A stretch of 19,743 nt of DNA. Origin: an uncultured Prevotellaceae bacterium. Lineage in GTDB: Bacteria > Bacteroidota > Bacteroidia > Bacteroidales > Bacteroidaceae. The stretch covers positions 1 through 19,743 of the forward strand of contig CALGGJ010000062.1 in the NCBI GenBank assembly GCA_937915745.1. The letters run 5' to 3'. Below, in pieces: positions 6,390 through 13,552 of this stretch. The notes beneath the pieces are model-generated. The model was not told where the DNA came from. It ran no database searches and was given only the letters and a program-made list of their open reading frames with translations. Position numbers and translations under genes: made by a program. Positions within the stretch are counted from its first letter, which is position 1. The number at the start of each line of letters is the position of its first letter.

Positions 6390-7730
6390 ATGCAACAGAA
6401 AAATACATCCAAAGGATTTCGCCGTGTGTCGGCCTCGCGTGGCTGGCTGGCACTCTCGCCGCTTGTCTTGTTTCTTAGTCTGTATCTTGTGACGAGTGTT
6501 GTTGTAGGCGATTTCTATAAGGTGCCTATTACTGCGGCCTTTCTCGTATCGTCGGTTTATGCGGTGATAATAATGCCTGGCAGTTTGTCGAAACGTATTG
6601 AGGTGTTTTCGTCGGGTGCCGGCAGTAAGGACATGATGCTCATGTTGTGGATATTCATTCTTGCGGGGGGCTTTGCCTCGTCGGCCAGGCAGATGGGTGC
6701 AGTGGATGCCACGGTTGACCTCACGCTGCATCTGCTTCCTCACTCGTTGCTGCTGTCCGGCATATTTCTTGCATCGTGTTTCATATCGTTGGCTATCGGT
6801 ACGTCGGTCGGCACCATTGCAGCCCTCACTCCCGTTGCTGCTGGCATTGCGTCGCATGCCGACATGTCGGCGGCCATGCTGATAGGTATAGTTGTTGGCG
6901 GAGCTTTCTTCGGCGACAACCTATCGTTTATCAGCGATACTACCATCATGGCCACTCAAACTCAGCATTGCCGTATGAGTGATAAGTTCCGTGTCAACTC
7001 GCGTATTGTCATCCCAGTGGCAATGGTGATGCTTGTGATATATGGTGTGATGGGGCGTGGTGTGCCTTCTTATGATGTGAGCAGCGATGTTGATGTTCTG
7101 AAGGTGATACCGTATCTTGCCGTTATTGTCACTGCTGTTTGCGGTTTGAATGTGATGCTTGTGTTGGTGATAGGTATCATTCTTACAGGTCTTGTAGGTA
7201 TCACTACCGGGTGCTACGATGTGTTCGGCTGGTTTCAAAGCATCGCTGCGGGCATGTTGGGTATGGGCGAACTCATTATCATGACCCTTCTGGCAGGCGG
7301 CATGTTGGCCCTGATACGTTATGGCGGCGGCATCGATTTCATCATCTCCAACCTCACACGACACATAGGTGGCAAGCGTGGGGCCGAGGGATGCATAGCA
7401 GTGCTTGTATTCCTGGTGAATATATGTACGGCCAACAACACCGTGGCTATACTCACTACGGGTTCTATCGCACGCGACATATCGTTGCGCTTTGGCATAG
7501 ATTCCCGCAAGACGGCAAGCATACTCGACACCGTATCGTGCTTCACCCAAGGGTTGCTGCCCTACGGAGCACAGATTCTTATTGCTGCGTCGCTTGCAAA
7601 CGAAGCCCTCAAAGCCTCGGCACCGGTGCTCTCCCCTGTCGATATTATGCAATACACATACTATCCGATGGCAATTGGACTTGCCATCCTGTTGAGTATC
7701 ATAGTGCGTTATCCAAGAAAATACTCCTGA
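6390..7730 (+). CDS. nhaC: Na+/H+ antiporter, NhaC family
   Basis: From ATG 6390 the product is 446 aa and begins with a short basic N-terminus (MQQKNTSKGFRRVSASRGW) before the first membrane segment (about 19-40). About ten to twelve hydrophobic segments follow. Family-like motifs include ISLAIGTSVGTIAALTPVA (132-150) and GGAFFGDNLSFISDTTIMAT (170-189), with acidic residues inside the membrane that could carry cations. Members exchange Na+ for H+ at the inner membrane, for pH and salt homeostasis; some relatives move organic acids instead, so substrate is inferred. The frame is open back to 6285, but that stretch covers the promoter and translates to an atypical extra hydrophobic leader, so 6390 is preferred. 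The gene stands alone, divergent from the mltF-like gene. Confidence 0.9.
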   Translation: MQQKNTSKGFRRVSASRGWLALSPLVLFLSLYLVTSVVVGDFYKVPITAAFLVSSVYAVIIMPGSLSKRIEVFSSGAGSKDMMLMLWIFILAGGFASSARQMGAVDATVDLTLHLLPHSLLLSGIFLASCFISLAIGTSVGTIAALTPVAAGIASHADMSAAMLIGIVVGGAFFGDNLSFISDTTIMATQTQHCRMSDKFRVNSRIVIPVAMVMLVIYGVMGRGVPSYDVSSDVDVLKVIPYLAVIVTAVCGLNVMLVLVIGIILTGLVGITTGCYDVFGWFQSIAAGMLGMGELIIMTLLAGGMLALIRYGGGIDFIISNLTRHIGGKRGAEGCIAVLVFLVNICTANNTVAILTTGSIARDISLRFGIDSRKTASILDTVSCFTQGLLPYGAQILIAASLANEALKASAPVLSPVDIMQYTYYPMAIGLAILLSIIVRYPRKYS

Positions 7731-7755
7731 GAGTCTGAAATAAATGGACGAGGGG

Positions 7756-7788
7756 TTGGCTCAAGTCGCAAATAATTTGTAACTTTGT
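7756..7788 (+). promoter_or_regulatory. Promoter of the pfp operon (TTGG-N20-TAACTTTGT)
   Basis: The -7 box TAACTTTGT (7780-7788) has TTGG (7756-7759, one mismatch to TTTG) 20 bp upstream. The predicted start is near 7795, leaving a leader of about 180 nt before pfp. The stretch from 7779 to 7796 is nearly identical to the promoter of the Crp/Fnr gene at 18552-18569. Confidence 0.78.
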
Positions 7789-7797
7789 AGGCAGAAC

Positions 7798-7813
7798 CGG
7801 CAATGTGTTGCCG
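7798..7813 (+). other. Hairpin at the 5' end of the pfp transcript
   Basis: CGGCAA (7798-7803), loop TGTG, TTGCCG (7808-7813) forms a perfect 6-bp stem within a few bases of the predicted transcription start. A 5'-terminal stem can protect mRNA from decay. No T-run follows, so it is not a terminator. Confidence 0.6.
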
Positions 7814-7824
7814 AAAGGAATCTT

Positions 7825-7908
7825 CACGACCTCGCACTCCCGGCCTTGCGAGTGCGCACTCACAGCCTCACGACCACGCACTCTCGGCCTTGCGAGTGCG
7901 CACTCACA
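7825..7908 (+). repeat. Duplicated 40-bp structured element in the pfp leader
   Basis: 7825-7864 and 7869-7908 are 40-bp direct repeats with 38 identical positions and a 4-bp spacer (GCCT). Each copy can fold CGCACTC with GAGTGCG around a 10-nt loop, and each also carries the 12-bp perfect palindrome GAGTGCGCACTC (7850-7861, 7894-7905). These pairings share bases, so alternative folds are possible. The element lies in the transcribed leader, between the promoter and the pfp ATG at 7977. It may be a regulatory RNA element, a protein-binding palindrome pair or a dispersed genomic repeat. Confidence 0.88.
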
Positions 7909-7976
7909 CGACGACTCATCCTCACTATATCAGAAAAGACAAAATAACCAGACAATAAAATACAAAACCCCAAATT

Positions 7977-9611
7977 ATGGAAAAAAGCGCATTACAGATT
8001 GCACGTGCGGCTTATAAGCCCAAGTTGCCAAAAGCCCTTCTTGGTCCGGTAGCGGCAAGAGAAGGCAAACCAACCCAGTCGGTTGGCGACCAGGATGAAA
8101 TAAAGAAACTGTTCCCTAACACCTACGGAATGCCTGTCATCGAATTTGAGGCAGGCGAACCGCAGACCTACGCCCCATTCAACGTAGGCATCATCCTCTC
8201 CGGAGGTCAAGCCCCTGGCGGCCACAACGTGATCAGCGGATTGTTTGACGGAGTGAAATCGCTCAACCCTGCAAACAAACTCTATGGATTCATCCTTGGT
8301 CCAGGCGGTCTGGTTGACCACAACTATATGGAAATCACCCCCGAACTGATGGACGAGTACCGTAATACCGGCGGATTCGACATCATCGGTTCGGGCCGTA
8401 CCAAACTTGAAGAGGAAGACCAGTTTGAAAAAGGTATCCAAATACTGCGCCAGCTGGGCATCAAGGCTCTCGTCATCATCGGCGGCGACGACTCCAACAC
8501 CAACGCGTGCGTGCTGGCCGAGTATTACGCAGCCAAGAAATATGGCGTCCAGGTCATAGGCTGCCCGAAGACCATCGACGGTGACCTCAAAAACGAGCAG
8601 ATAGAGACCTCGTTCGGATTTGATACAGCCTGCAAGACATATTCAGAACTCATAGGCAACATACAGCGCGACTGTAACTCGGCACGCAAATACTGGCATT
8701 TCATCAAACTCATGGGACGCAGCGCATCGCACATCGCACTGGAGTGCGCACTGCAATGCCAGCCAAACATATGCCTCGTGTCAGAAGAGGTGGAGGCAAA
8801 AGCCATGTCGCTCGACGATGTAGTGACATACATAGCACAGGCAGTAGCCAACCGTGCAGCCGAAGGCAACAACTACGGCACAGTACTCATTCCTGAAGGA
8901 CTTATCGAGTTCGTACCGGCAATAAAAAAACTCATTGCAGAACTCAACGACATACTGGCTACACCCGAAGCACAAAACCTGGGACGCAGCGAGCAGATAG
9001 ACTTCGTAAAGGCACATCTGGCAAAAGACAACCTCGCCGTCTTCAACTCGTTACCTACAAGCGTGGCACGACAGCTGGCACTCGACCGCGACCCACACGG
9101 AAACGTACAGGTAAGCCTTATCGAAACCGAGAAACTCCTCTCACAAATGGTTGCCGCCAAGCTCGACCAGTGGAAGAAAGAAGGCAAATACGTAGGCAAA
9201 TTCGGGACCCAGCACCACTTCTTCGGATACGAAGGACGATGCGCCGCACCGTCAAACTACGATGCCGACTACTGCTACTCACTGGGCTACAACGCATCGC
9301 GCCTCATAGCCAACGGCAAGACAGGATACATGTCGGTCATCAAGAACACAACTGCACCAGCTACCGACTGGGTTGCCGGCGGAGTGCCAATCACCATGAT
9401 GATGAACATGGAAAAACGCAACGGCAAGATGAAGCCCGTGATTCGCAAGGCACTCGTAGAACTCGACGGAGCACCATTCAAATACTTCGCATCAAAGCGG
9501 GCAGAGTGGGCCAAGCAGACAGCATACGTCTATCCGGGCCCGATACAATACTGGGGGCCAAGCGAGGTATGCGACCAAACAACCAAGACTCTGCAGCTCG
9601 AGCACAAATAA
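7977..9611 (+). CDS. pfp: Pyrophosphate-dependent 6-phosphofructokinase (long form)
   Basis: The product is 544 aa, the length of the long PPi-dependent PFK class. It makes fructose-1,6-bisphosphate from fructose-6-phosphate with pyrophosphate as phosphate donor, a reversible step in glycolysis. Visible motifs are GGQAPGG (76-82, phosphate-binding loop), GGDDS (169-173; the second Asp in place of Gly is the mark of PPi rather than ATP use), PKTIDGDL (197-204; catalytic TID) and MGRSASHIALECAL (246-259, substrate binding). The start matches the family N-terminus (MEKSALQIARAAYKPKLP). It is first in a four-gene run with short gaps (31, 30 and about 32 bp). The long duplicated leader suggests regulation after initiation. 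Confidence 0.97.
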   Translation: MEKSALQIARAAYKPKLPKALLGPVAAREGKPTQSVGDQDEIKKLFPNTYGMPVIEFEAGEPQTYAPFNVGIILSGGQAPGGHNVISGLFDGVKSLNPANKLYGFILGPGGLVDHNYMEITPELMDEYRNTGGFDIIGSGRTKLEEEDQFEKGIQILRQLGIKALVIIGGDDSNTNACVLAEYYAAKKYGVQVIGCPKTIDGDLKNEQIETSFGFDTACKTYSELIGNIQRDCNSARKYWHFIKLMGRSASHIALECALQCQPNICLVSEEVEAKAMSLDDVVTYIAQAVANRAAEGNNYGTVLIPEGLIEFVPAIKKLIAELNDILATPEAQNLGRSEQIDFVKAHLAKDNLAVFNSLPTSVARQLALDRDPHGNVQVSLIETEKLLSQMVAAKLDQWKKEGKYVGKFGTQHHFFGYEGRCAAPSNYDADYCYSLGYNASRLIANGKTGYMSVIKNTTAPATDWVAGGVPITMMMNMEKRNGKMKPVIRKALVELDGAPFKYFASKRAEWAKQTAYVYPGPIQYWGPSEVCDQTTKTLQLEHK

Positions 9612-9642
9612 ACATAACTGAGCACAGGCAGAAGTCCACACA

Positions 9643-10533
9643 ATGACAGCCGGGAAGAAAAAAAACAACACACACACCACTGCCTCCTCATCTGCGAAGA
9701 AGAGGGGGCAAGGCTGTGGCGTGAAGACCAAAACCTCGCGGCCAAGGCCCAAGGGGAGACACACGCCGGGCCAAAACAAAAGCACCAAAGCACTGAGGTG
9801 GACCCTGCTGTCATTGCTCGCAGTGCTTGTTGCCATCATAGCATACTTCACCTTCCGCATCATAGCCGACAACGCATTCAACATAAAAGCACGATTCGGC
9901 AAGGTGACTTACCCCGCAGGCAACATCAGAGGCATCGACATCAGCCACTACCAGGAAGACATTGACTGGGAACGCCTGCGAAATGCCAACATCGACGGCG
10001 TTCCGGTGAGTTTCATGCTGATAAAGGCAACCGAAGGTTCAAGCATCATCGACGAATACTTCAACCAAAACTACTTCCAGGCACGACAGGCAGGAATCAG
10101 ACGCGGAGCATACCACTTCCTCACAACCGGCAGCGACCCACTGCAACAAGCCAAATTCTATTGCAGGATAGTACAACTGGAAGACGGCGACATCGCACCG
10201 GTACTCGACGTAGAACGTCGCGACGGACTGACACCGCAACAACTCAGGAAGCGTGTGCTTACATGGATGGACTATGTAGAACAACACTATGGCACCACAC
10301 CCATACTCTACACATCCTACAAGTTCCGCACCGACTACCTCAACACACCCGAGTTCGACCGATACCCACTGTGGATAGCACACTACTATGTGGAACATCT
10401 GCGATACAAAGGCCAGTGGGCTATATGGCAACACACCGACCAAGGAACCGTAGATGGCATCGACGGACATGTTGACCTGAACGTGCTAAACGGAACATCC
10501 GACGACCTGGAACAACTGCTCATCAAACATTAA
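9643..10533 (+). CDS. Membrane-anchored GH25 family muramidase (lysozyme)
   Basis: The product is 296 aa. Residues 1-50 are a basic, low-complexity cytoplasmic tail. A single TM helix lies at about 52-72 (LRWTLLSLLAVLVAIIAYFT) with no clear cleavage site, so the enzyme is probably tethered in the inner membrane facing the periplasm. Residues about 95-290 form the GH25 barrel: RGIDISHYQ (D99), FMLIKATEG, RRGAYHFLT, the catalytic pair D189 and E191 in APVLDVE, IWQHTDQG and VDLNVLNG. GH25 enzymes hydrolyse the MurNAc-GlcNAc bond of peptidoglycan. It follows pfp by 31 bp and shares its promoter, so it is likely a housekeeping wall-turnover enzyme rather than a phage lysin. Confidence 0.94.
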   Translation: MTAGKKKNNTHTTASSSAKKRGQGCGVKTKTSRPRPKGRHTPGQNKSTKALRWTLLSLLAVLVAIIAYFTFRIIADNAFNIKARFGKVTYPAGNIRGIDISHYQEDIDWERLRNANIDGVPVSFMLIKATEGSSIIDEYFNQNYFQARQAGIRRGAYHFLTTGSDPLQQAKFYCRIVQLEDGDIAPVLDVERRDGLTPQQLRKRVLTWMDYVEQHYGTTPILYTSYKFRTDYLNTPEFDRYPLWIAHYYVEHLRYKGQWAIWQHTDQGTVDGIDGHVDLNVLNGTSDDLEQLLIKH

Positions 10534-10563
10534 AACCAAACCTGAAACCACAACGACATAATT

Positions 10564-10827
10564 ATGGCAAAGAGAAGAAACATAAAGAAAAACCTGCAGT
10601 ATGTAATGAACGACATGCTCACGGCAACACTCGTGGCACTGGCACGGCAAGACACCGACCAAAACAAGGTGACCGAAGTGCAGACACGCATCATCAAGGT
10701 GTATCAAGACTACAACTCACGACTCTCAAACTACGAACGCAACAACGCCAAAGCATTCTTCCGCCAGTTCAGAGAGAATATCAATAAGGAAATCGAAGCA
10801 ATTGTTGACGACATAGAGAAACTCTGA
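10564..10827 (+). CDS. Small unknown charged helical protein (87 aa)
   Basis: I do not recognise the family. The protein is basic at the N-terminus (MAKRRNIKKNLQYV), has no signal peptide or membrane segment, and reads as two or three amphipathic helices rich in Asn, Gln, Arg and Glu, ending in an acidic helix (KEIEAIVDDIEKL). Codon use resembles its neighbours and it sits 30 bp after the GH25 gene. Its TGA overlaps an ATG by one base (TGATG at 10825-10829) that is in frame with ilvD. The conserved position in the operon and clean helical pattern argue that it is a real cytoplasmic protein, perhaps nucleic-acid or protein binding, but there is no catalytic motif. Confidence 0.8.
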   Translation: MAKRRNIKKNLQYVMNDMLTATLVALARQDTDQNKVTEVQTRIIKVYQDYNSRLSNYERNNAKAFFRQFRENINKEIEAIVDDIEKL

Positions 10828-10859
10828 TGGAGGTCAACCACAAATGTAATCAAAACAGA

Positions 10860-12665
10860 ATGACACACACATTACGCAGCGCCGTATGCACAGAAGGACG
10901 CCGCATGGCAGGAGCCCGTGCCCTGTGGGTGGCTAACGGTATGAAACGCGAACAATTTGGCAAACCAATCATCGCCATCGTCAACTCGTTCACACAGTTC
11001 GTACCGGGACACACACACCTGCACGAAGCAGGGCAGATAGTAAAAAAAGAAATCGAACGACTGGGATGCTATGCCGCCGAGTTCAACACTATCGCAATCG
11101 ACGACGGAATCGCAATGGGCCATGACGGAATGTTGTATTCACTGCCAAGCCGGGATATCATTGCCGACTCTGTAGAATACATGGTCAATGCACACAAAGC
11201 CGATGCTATGATATGCATCAGCAACTGCGACAAGGTAACACCCGGAATGCTCATGGCAGCCATGCGACTCAACATACCAGCAGTGTTTGTGAGTGGCGGA
11301 CCGATGGAAGCCGGACAATATAAAGGCGAAAACCTCGACCTCATCGCAGCAATGGTGAAAGGCGCCGACCCAACAGTGAGCGACGAAGAACTGGCAGAAG
11401 TCGAAAACCGGGCATGTCCCGGATGCGGATGCTGCTCGGGAATGTTCACCGCAAATTCCATGAACAACCTGACTGAGGCAATCGGACTCAGCCTGCCAGG
11501 AAACGGAACCATACTCGCAACACATGTCAATCGTGTGAAGCTCATGCAGGACGCCGCACGGCAGATTGTTGCAAACGCACGGGCCTATTACGAAGAAGGT
11601 GACGAAAGCGTGTTACCACGAAACATCGCAACACGACAGGCTTTCCTCAATGCAATGACACTCGACATCGCAATGGGAGCATCAACCAACACCGTGCTCC
11701 ACCTGCTGGCTGTGGCACAGGAAGCCGGAGCAGATTTCACGATGGCCGACATCGACTCACTATCGCGACGCACACCATTCCTATGCAAGCTGGCACCAAA
11801 TTCACAAAGATACAGTGTGCAGGAATTCGGAAGGGCTGGAGGCGTCTTGAGCCTGATGGGCGAACTGGCGAAAGGCGGACTCATCGATACAAGCCTGAGG
11901 AGAGTGAACCGCCATACACTGGCAGAAGACATCGAATACTACAACATCCTGAATGAGAACATCAAACCGGAGGCAATGCGCATATACTCATCGGCACCAG
12001 CCGGTGTGTTCTGCAACAAATTGGGAGTGCAAGACACACGATACACATCGCTTGATACCGACCGCACAACGGGATGCATACGTGACATCCAACATGCATA
12101 CACCCTCGACGGCGGAATGGCAATACTTTTCGGAAACATAGCAAAAGACGGATGCGTAGTGAAGACCGCAGGTGTCGATGAAAGCATCTGGCATTTCTCC
12201 GGACCTGCCGTTGTATTCGACTCACAAGAAGATGCCTGTGAGGGTATCCTGGGCGGAAAAGTCAAGGCGGGAGACGTCGTGGTGATAACCCACGAAGGAC
12301 CAAAAGGAGGTCCCGGAATGCAAGAGATGCTCTATCCTACATCATACATCAAGTCGATGCACCTCGGAAAACAGTGTGCACTCATCACCGACGGACGCTT
12401 CTCGGGAGGAACAAGCGGATTGAGCATCGGCCACATCAGTCCAGAAGCTGCTAACGGCGGAAATATAGGCAAAATCATCGATGGCGACATAATCGACATT
12501 GACATACCAAACCGCTCGATAAACGTACGCCTGACCGACGAAGAACTCAATGCACGTCAACAACAACCACTCCGCCGCCAACGCAGCGTGAGCAAGGCGC
12601 TGAGAGCCTATGCACAGAGTGTGAGCAGTGCCGACAAGGGTGGAGTGAGAATAATTGCAGACTGA
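10860..12665 (+). CDS. ilvD: Dihydroxy-acid dehydratase
   Basis: From ATG 10860 the product is 601 aa (E. coli 616). It dehydrates 2,3-dihydroxy-isovalerate and -methylvalerate to the 2-oxo acids for valine, leucine and isoleucine. Key motifs are NSFTQFVPGH (42-51), the cluster ligand C123 in CISNCDKVTPGM, the Cys-rich CPGCGCCSGMFTANSMN (186-202), and GPKGGPGMQEML and GRFSGGTSG near the C-terminus. The frame is open back to ATG 10827, which overlaps the previous stop (TGATG) and would add 11 residues. I prefer 10860 because family proteins start just before LRSAxxTxGR, but coupled initiation at 10827 remains possible. No other ilv gene follows, unlike the ilvDBNC order I recall for many Bacteroidales. 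Confidence 0.97.
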   Translation: MTHTLRSAVCTEGRRMAGARALWVANGMKREQFGKPIIAIVNSFTQFVPGHTHLHEAGQIVKKEIERLGCYAAEFNTIAIDDGIAMGHDGMLYSLPSRDIIADSVEYMVNAHKADAMICISNCDKVTPGMLMAAMRLNIPAVFVSGGPMEAGQYKGENLDLIAAMVKGADPTVSDEELAEVENRACPGCGCCSGMFTANSMNNLTEAIGLSLPGNGTILATHVNRVKLMQDAARQIVANARAYYEEGDESVLPRNIATRQAFLNAMTLDIAMGASTNTVLHLLAVAQEAGADFTMADIDSLSRRTPFLCKLAPNSQRYSVQEFGRAGGVLSLMGELAKGGLIDTSLRRVNRHTLAEDIEYYNILNENIKPEAMRIYSSAPAGVFCNKLGVQDTRYTSLDTDRTTGCIRDIQHAYTLDGGMAILFGNIAKDGCVVKTAGVDESIWHFSGPAVVFDSQEDACEGILGGKVKAGDVVVITHEGPKGGPGMQEMLYPTSYIKSMHLGKQCALITDGRFSGGTSGLSIGHISPEAANGGNIGKIIDGDIIDIDIPNRSINVRLTDEELNARQQQPLRRQRSVSKALRAYAQSVSSADKGGVRIIAD

Positions 12666-12719
12666 CTACACAAGGAATAAGACCCAATCAGCAATATCCA
12701 CTGCCGATTATAGCGGGAC

Positions 12720-13079
12720 ATGGCTCATGGACTGTTGCCGAGTCGTACTTCCCTAATTGTGAAGTTCGAAGGTGAGGTGGAACTGACCGAAGATGTGAGG
12801 GCGCAAGTGGCTCAGAAGCGCGGATACGACAAGCACTATGAAGAACACCATCAGCTGTTTCGGGCTCAATGATGCCGACAGCATTATAGCCACAGGCGTT
12901 GCCAATGACATCGACTACGGAAGGCTCTTGAAAGCAGGGACGCGCGTAAAGGTGGCAAGGATGCCGAAGAACCCTATGATGAAGCCTGCACCGACATTGC
13001 GACCGACGATAATGGCAACTGGACAAGCCGCAAGGCTAACGGAACAGTGCAGAAGCGTAAGATAGAATACTACAACTAA
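12720..13079 (+). pseudogene. Decayed gene remnant downstream of ilvD
   Basis: One frame runs from ATG 12720 to TAA 13077 but is broken by TGA at 12870 and 12906. The first 50 codons encode a charged segment (FEGEVELTEDVRAQVAQKRG, then YDKHYEEHHQLF). The last part reads DAEEPYDEACTDIATDDNGN then WTSRK and ends KRKIEYYN. The DNGNWT...IEYY ending resembles the C-terminus of some Bacteroidetes secreted or YD-rich proteins, which is recollection only. The next frame is open over 12838-13065, so a pair of frameshifts is also possible. No function is assigned. It could also be two tiny unrelated ORFs. Confidence 0.4.
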
Positions 13080-13135
13080 TCTTTCTAACCTGGTGCTTTA
13101 TCCCTCACAGATAGGTTCATAGACTTGTAAGCATA

Positions 13136-13168
13136 AACCCCACTGCACTGTAACGATGCAGTGGGGTT
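13136..13168 (+). terminator. Strong 12-bp-stem hairpin closing the pfp-ilvD region
   Basis: AACCCCACTGCA (13136-13147) pairs perfectly with TGCAGTGGGGTT (13157-13168) around a 9-nt loop. The T-tract is poor on either strand (AACTTTCTG on +, TTTATGC on -). It is the best terminator candidate after ilvD and could also act on the minus strand. Confidence 0.7.
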
Positions 13169-13220
13169 AACTTTCTGACAGGCATATCGAAGGTGTGGGT
13201 TTAAATGAGGTCTGATGTGT

Positions 13221-13331
13221 AAATAAAAAATTGCTTATCATCACGACAAGCAATTTCTACTAACCTTAAAATAAATCTAATACCATGAAAAACACGATGC
13301 AAATATAGACATTTATTTCTATATGACCAAA
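13221..13331 (-). ncRNA. Candidate small RNA gene: promoter, about 75-nt transcript, terminator
   Basis: On the minus strand, TTTG (13331-13328), 20 bp, and TATATTTGC (13307-13299) form a perfect Bacteroidetes promoter. Only about 45 bp downstream a perfect 9-bp hairpin, AAATTGCTT and AAGCAATTT (13256-13228), is followed by T-rich DNA (TTTTTTATTT, ending near 13221). The predicted transcript runs from about 13294 to 13221. It contains a six-codon reading frame, MVLDLF-stop (13286-13266), with no gene after it. The layout recalls the Bacteroidales-1 type RNAs, defined by a promoter at one end and a terminator at the other, but I cannot confirm membership. It could instead be a leader relic that lost its gene. 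Confidence 0.6.
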
Positions 13332-13437
13332 CATTTTACGGGTAAATCTTATAAATAATGAAAAAAAATTGAATAATCTTTTCTTGTCTATTGTATAGAG
13401 GACAATATATGAGTGGTGCGGCAGTTTTGTTATATAC

Positions 13438-13480
13438 AAAAAAAATACCACCGACTCAGTGGTTTCTGTAGTCGGTGGTT
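13438..13480 (-). terminator. Terminator of the glycogen operon
   Basis: ACCACCGACT (13448-13457) pairs perfectly with AGTCGGTGGT (13471-13480), loop 13 nt. On the minus strand the stem is followed by A and then nine Ts (13446-13438). It lies 72 bp after the GH57 stop codon and is an excellent intrinsic terminator. Confidence 0.93.
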
Positions 13481-13552
13481 GGTACGCAGAATTGAATAAC
13501 TGAGGTTCTGTCTCCGGCATGAAGCCATAGAGCTGTCGCCTCATTTTCTTTA

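Noticed and set aside
7805..8017. Open frame of 70 codons in the pfp leader
   Set aside because: It overlaps the pfp start in another frame and its peptide repeat is not in register between the two DNA copies (44-bp period), so it shows no sign of selection as protein.
9643..10533. Phage endolysin or T6SS-type lysozyme effector
   Set aside because: GH25 enzymes occur in phages, but there is no holin, phage gene or immunity partner here and the gene lies inside a metabolic operon with an N-terminal anchor.
13266..13544. Minus-strand frame of 92 codons
   Set aside because: It passes through the strong operon terminator and the predicted sRNA promoter. Only its last six codons are of interest, as a mini-ORF in the sRNA candidate.
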